The translations under genes were made by a program, and so were the position numbers. 6,607 bases of DNA from Betaproteobacteria bacterium RIFCSPLOWO2_02_FULL_62_17 (lineage in GTDB: Bacteria > Pseudomonadota > Gammaproteobacteria > Burkholderiales > SG8-39): the NCBI GenBank assembly GCA_001770355.1, contig MEQV01000049.1, forward strand, positions 1 through 6,607. Reading direction: 5' to 3'. The notes beneath the pieces were generated by a model. That model was not told the DNA's origin and made no database searches. It saw only the letters and a list, made by a program, of their open reading frames with translations. Shown one piece after another: positions 5,457-6,607 of this stretch (position 1 is the first letter of the stretch; each line of letters starts with the position of its first letter).

Positions 5457-6106
5457 CTTTCTCGCGCGGCATAGGCATGACTTCGCAGCGCACGCGCGAT
5501 CGCATGATCGCGCGCCTGCGCGAAAAGGGCATCAACGACGAAGCGGTGCTGGCGGCGATGCGCGAAGTGCCGCGCCACCTGTTCGTCGAGGAAGCCATTG
5601 CCAGCCGCGCCTACGAGGACACCGCGCTTCCCATCGGCTTCGAGCAGACCATCTCCCAGCCCTATGTGGTGGCGCGCATGATCGCCGCGCTGCGATGCGG
5701 TGAACCGCTGGGCAAGGTGCTGGAGGTAGGCACCGGTTGCGGTTATCAGGCAGCGGTGCTCTCGGTTGTAGCGCGCCAGGTGTATTCCATGGAACGAATC
5801 GCCGCATTGCTCGAGCGGGCGCGCGCCAATCTGCGCCCGCTGCGGCTGTCCAATCTTCGCCTGGCTCACGGCGACGGAGCCAAGGGCCTGCCCGAGGCAG
5901 CGCCGTTTGATGCCATTATTCTGGCGGCAGCAACGCCGCGAATTCCGCGCGCGCTGCTCGAGCAACTTGCCCCTGGAGGACGTCTGGTCGCTCCGGTAGG
6001 CAGCGATGATCAGGAGTTGGTGCTGGTGCAGAACAAGCGGGAAGGCTTTGTCGAAACGCGTCTGGATGCGGTGCGTTTCGTGCCCCTGCGGGGAGGGAAA
6101 CAATGA
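5441..6106 (+). CDS. pcm: Protein-L-isoaspartate O-methyltransferase
   Basis: This 221-residue cytoplasmic repair enzyme uses S-adenosylmethionine to methylate L-isoaspartyl residues in aged proteins so they can return to aspartate. Visible marks are the substrate-side motif LPIGFEQTISQPYVVARM (63-80), SAM motif I VLEVGTGCGYQ (93-103), acidic residue E118 after the next strand (SMERI), HGDG (143-146), motif II PFDAIILAAA (155-164) and the C-terminal VRFVPL (211-216). Start choice is uncertain: the ATG at 5441 overlaps surE by 16 nt and adds 12 residues, while the ATG at 5477 gives MTSQRTRDRM, which resembles the N-terminus of enterobacterial Pcm. Neither has a strong Shine-Dalgarno sequence, so translational coupling to surE is likely. 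The stop overlaps the nlpD start as ATGA. Length from either start is normal for the family (about 205-225). Confidence 0.96.
   Translation: MAGRLAFSRGIGMTSQRTRDRMIARLREKGINDEAVLAAMREVPRHLFVEEAIASRAYEDTALPIGFEQTISQPYVVARMIAALRCGEPLGKVLEVGTGCGYQAAVLSVVARQVYSMERIAALLERARANLRPLRLSNLRLAHGDGAKGLPEAAPFDAIILAAATPRIPRALLEQLAPGGRLVAPVGSDDQELVLVQNKREGFVETRLDAVRFVPLRGGKQ
6091..6097 (+). promoter_or_regulatory. Ribosome binding site of nlpD inside the end of pcm
   Basis: GGGAGGG lies 5 nt before the ATG at 6103. It sits within the last codons of pcm and supports the ATGA stop-start overlap (6103-6106). Confidence 0.7.
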
Positions 6107-6607
6107 GGGGTTTCCTGCCGATGGTGCTGAGCCTGGTGCTGGCCGCTTGTGCCGGGTCGCCGCGCGCGCCGGTGATCGAGCGCACGCCCGGTACGCTGGG
6201 ATCGACGCCCTCGCCGCCCTCCGTAGCCAAGCCAGCCGCCGCTGCCGCGAAACCGGCCGCGACGGCGGCTCCGGTGGTGAGGCCGCAGACCTATACCGTG
6301 CGGCGGGGCGACACCTTGTATGCGATCGCGCTGGACCACGGACTGGAATACCGCGAACTGGCGGAATGGAACGGCCTTGCCGACGCCAACCTCATTCGCG
6401 AAGGGCAGGTGCTGCGCCTGAATTCGCCCGCGGCGGTACAGGTGCGTCCGGTGGCAGGCGCGGGTAGCGTCAGCGGGCAGCCGCTCAACGGTGCGAGCGA
6501 TGCGATCAAGACTGAACCCCGGGCCCTGCGGCTGCCGTATTCGGAAGAAAACCTGGCGGCGATGACGAAATCGGCGCCACCGGCAAAGCCGGCCGCCTCG
6601 CCGCCCA
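6103..6607 (+). CDS. nlpD: NlpD-type LysM lipoprotein, N-terminal part (cut by right window edge)
   Basis: The frame is open from the ATG at 6103 to the window end: 168 complete codons with no stop, so the gene continues to the right. Residues 1-15 form a short lipoprotein signal (FLPMVLSLVL core) with lipobox LAAC and lipidated C16; A17 at +2 favours outer-membrane sorting. A low-complexity Ala/Pro/Lys linker runs from about 34 to 60, then one LysM peptidoglycan-binding domain at 63-107 (YTVRRGDTLYAIALDHG at 64-80, IREGQVLRLN at 98-107), and a second disordered-looking linker to the edge. The family usually ends in a degenerate LytM/M23 domain that activates murein amidases for cell separation; that part is not in view. 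The position after surE and pcm supports NlpD over other LysM lipoproteins. In many relatives rpoS follows and one of its promoters lies within nlpD; neither can be seen here. Confidence 0.9.
   Translation, partial: MRGFLPMVLSLVLAACAGSPRAPVIERTPGTLGSTPSPPSVAKPAAAAAKPAATAAPVVRPQTYTVRRGDTLYAIALDHGLEYRELAEWNGLADANLIREGQVLRLNSPAAVQVRPVAGAGSVSGQPLNGASDAIKTEPRALRLPYSEENLAAMTKSAPPAKPAASPP

Noticed and set aside
5453..6103. Open frame of 216 codons on the minus strand opposite pcm
   Set aside because: An antisense shadow of pcm; no motif or ribosome binding site supports it.
6006..6467. Open frame of 153 codons on the plus strand across the pcm-nlpD junction
   Set aside because: It is out of frame with both pcm and the nlpD lipobox-LysM frame, which are well supported.

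Overview
The window is GC-rich proteobacterial chromosome with dense coding and short intergenic gaps. The organism is most likely a betaproteobacterium. Two points favour this: a Bug/TTT-type periplasmic binding protein (a family greatly expanded in Burkholderiales) and the surE-pcm-nlpD order that normally precedes rpoS in Beta- and Gammaproteobacteria. Species cannot be assigned from the sequence alone. No tRNA, rRNA, CRISPR array, transposase or phage gene is visible, and no stretch longer than 300 bases lacks a gene.

Layout. (1) 2-2014, plus strand: the C-terminal part of a CHAD-domain protein cut by the left edge, followed 15 nt later by a two-domain PPK2-type polyphosphate:AMP phosphotransferase (pap). 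CHAD domains bind polyphosphate and Pap uses it to turn AMP into ADP, so this is a small polyphosphate module. (2) 2044-3511, plus strand: a small VOC-fold (glyoxalase/dioxygenase superfamily) protein and a DUF849/BKACE beta-keto acid cleavage enzyme. They follow pap with gaps of 29 and 28 nt and may be co-transcribed with it, or the BKACE gene may have its own weak promoter. (3) 3510-3600: a palindromic repeat that fills the whole gap between two convergent genes and touches both stop codons. (4) 3601-4593, minus strand: a Bug/TTT solute-binding protein with a signal peptide. (5) 4594-4712: a divergent regulatory region with a TATAAT on each strand. The plus-strand one lies so close to surE that a leaderless or near-leaderless surE mRNA is suggested. 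(6) 4713-6607, plus strand: surE, pcm and the start of nlpD, each overlapping the next, a stationary-phase and repair operon whose nlpD runs off the right edge.

How the genes work together. The right-hand operon is a well-known housekeeping and stress cluster: nucleotide phosphatase, isoaspartyl protein repair, and a LysM lipoprotein of the cell-wall amidase activator type. The left-hand pair handles polyphosphate and nucleotides. The middle (VOC, BKACE, convergent Bug protein) looks like an accessory catabolic patch for an unknown carboxylate. The least ordinary items are the nested palindromic element at 3510-3600, which can fold in two mutually exclusive ways, and the BKACE enzyme, whose sequence departs from the lysine-fermentation Kce type. 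I do not see a clearly new multi-gene system.
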